Origin: an uncultured Clostridia bacterium
Lineage (GTDB): Bacteria > Bacillota > Clostridia > Oscillospirales > Ruminococcaceae
Direction: 5' to 3'
DNA: 59,742 nucleotides
NCBI GenBank assembly: GCA_947588805.1
Contig: CANPYR010000008.1
Location: 1-59,742 of the forward strand
Shown: piece after piece, positions 59,151 through 59,742 of the stretch
Numbering within the stretch: the stretch's first letter is position 1
Layout of the letters: every line of letters begins with the position of its first letter
The notes under the pieces: model-generated
What the model was told of the DNA's origin: nothing
The model's database searches: none
The model's input: only the letters and a program-made list of their open reading frames with translations
Position numbers and translations under genes: made by a program

Positions 59151-59233
59151 TACCGCAAACATAACATCCCCGCCCGATTTTGTAACATGTTATATATTAT
59201 TTTTTCAAAGAGCCCCCGTTGCCGTCCCGGACA

Positions 59234-59249
59234 GTCAGAAGTCAGAATT
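59234..59249 (-). repeat. Fragment of the hairpin repeat, reverse orientation
   Basis: On the minus strand AATTCTGACTTCTGAC, the core of the spacer of the intergenic repeat; hairpins are absent. Confidence 0.6.
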
Positions 59250-59278
59250 ACCGAGCGTATCCCCGTCAGAGAAAAAAT

Positions 59279-59325
59279 AATCCGAACCCGTCCCACCCAA
59301 TCGGGCAAGCAAACAGGTTCGGATT
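59279..59325 (-). terminator. Inverted repeat after the recombinase remnant
   Basis: AATCCGAACC (59279-59288) and GGTTCGGATT (59316-59325) pair perfectly and on the minus strand are followed by ATTTTTTC, so this is the recombinase terminator. A further AATCCGAACCGG occurs at 59357 within the coding remnant. Confidence 0.7.
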
Positions 59326-59332
59326 ACAACTG

Positions 59333-59742
59333 CTAATCTGGTGCAGTTGAGCAATCCAAATCCGAACCGGTTTTCCTCCCTGCCAGAGCCGCTTGGAGGT
59401 CGGCAAAGACGATAACAGTGGTGCCTTCTCTGTAATTGAAAGTGATAACCATCTTGTCGTCGAAAAGGAAAATCGAGTTGATAGCTGTATCGCATTGAGC
59501 ATATTTTGAATCGCCGTCTCCGTTTCACGAAGCTGCTGCTCATACATCGGGAGGTTCGTATTTTCCCTATCCTGTAAGTCCATCAGCATGGAAACGATCG
59601 CTTCGATTACGTTATCGTCGTTTAGCATCTTCATAGTTTCATTGACGACCAAATCCTCAATCCAATCCTTTTTGACAGGTTTTTTATGGCATTCGGCGCG
59701 CTTCTTCTTGACCGAAACGCATTTATAATAATGATGTACGTT
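59333..59742 (-). pseudogene. Large serine recombinase, C-terminal part with internal deletion and frameshift
   Basis: The gene enters from beyond the right edge. The frame at 59488-59742 reads HYYKCVSVKKKRAECHKKPV, then DWIEDLVVNETMKMLNDD and LPMYEQQLRETETAIQNMLN, the zinc-ribbon and following helices of Tn4451/TnpX-like serine recombinases. After A-I-Q (ending 59485) the frame breaks. In another frame INSIFLFDDKMVITFNYREG...GSDLDCSTAPD to the stop at 59333-59335 is the canonical C-terminus of the same family. The stretch in between (perhaps 50-70 residues, judging from relatives) is missing and two bases shift the frame. It is therefore a decayed recombinase and marks the end of a former mobile element lying to the right. 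Confidence 0.85.

Overview
The window looks like chromosomal DNA of an anaerobic, spore-forming-lineage Bacillota, most likely a gut or rumen Clostridia (Oscillospirales-like). The reasons are a SpoIID-type protein and a stand-alone Spo0A-type DNA-binding domain, a HrcA/CIRCE-controlled groESL operon, a FMN riboswitch in front of an ECF S-component, a CD1247-type protein, formate-tetrahydrofolate ligase, and several enzymes for glucuronoxylan. The lineage is inferred; no 16S rRNA is present. No rRNA, tRNA or CRISPR array was seen. Promoters are very regular: about twenty sigma-A type pairs can be read by eye, nearly all with a 17-nt spacer.

Layout. 0.1-18.6 kb: mostly single genes and short operons on the plus strand. 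They include GH115 alpha-glucuronidase, CE1-type esterase, GH39 beta-xylosidase, glucuronate isomerase (uxaC) and a GH3 beta-glycosidase, which together fit breakdown of glucuronoxylan oligosaccharides inside the cell. Interspersed are galE, a small secreted/anchored protein, fhs, a Spo0A_C-only protein, a thioesterase, an AzgA-type purine permease and HAD phosphatases. 18.9-26.2 kb: minus-strand housekeeping genes (ribU with FMN riboswitch, a CD1247-type protein, efp, an M24 peptidase, an endonuclease IV-like protein, yqeG, rpsU, leuS). 26.5-36.8 kb: a membrane-anchored alpha/beta hydrolase, a P-type ATPase homologue that has lost its catalytic residues, aspartate kinase, sbcDC and a HAD phosphatase. 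36.9-46.1 kb: an oligopeptide-type ABC transporter operon in which four of five components carry large extra domains. 46.5-51.1 kb: a PHP-domain protein, a GT2 glycosyltransferase and a YfhO-type membrane protein in one operon. 51.2-54.5 kb: an orphan response regulator, an acidic tail-anchored protein and an HtrA protease. 54.7-59.7 kb: groESL, a DUF4867 cupin-like protein, a membrane-bound XRE regulator and, at the right edge, the decayed end of a large serine recombinase.

Most interesting: (i) the expanded Opp-type transporter, with an insertion of about 375 residues in the OppD-type ATPase, about 100 in OppF, about 170 extra extracytoplasmic residues in OppC and an 887-residue lipoprotein; (ii) a P-type ATPase pseudoenzyme with at least five signature motifs lost together; (iii) a family of intergenic repeats with two covarying hairpins that sit directly upstream of strong promoters; (iv) a Spo0A effector domain without receiver; (v) several palindromes and hairpin arrays in intergenic DNA, including one inside the sbcDC promoter and one at the 5' end of the transporter mRNA.
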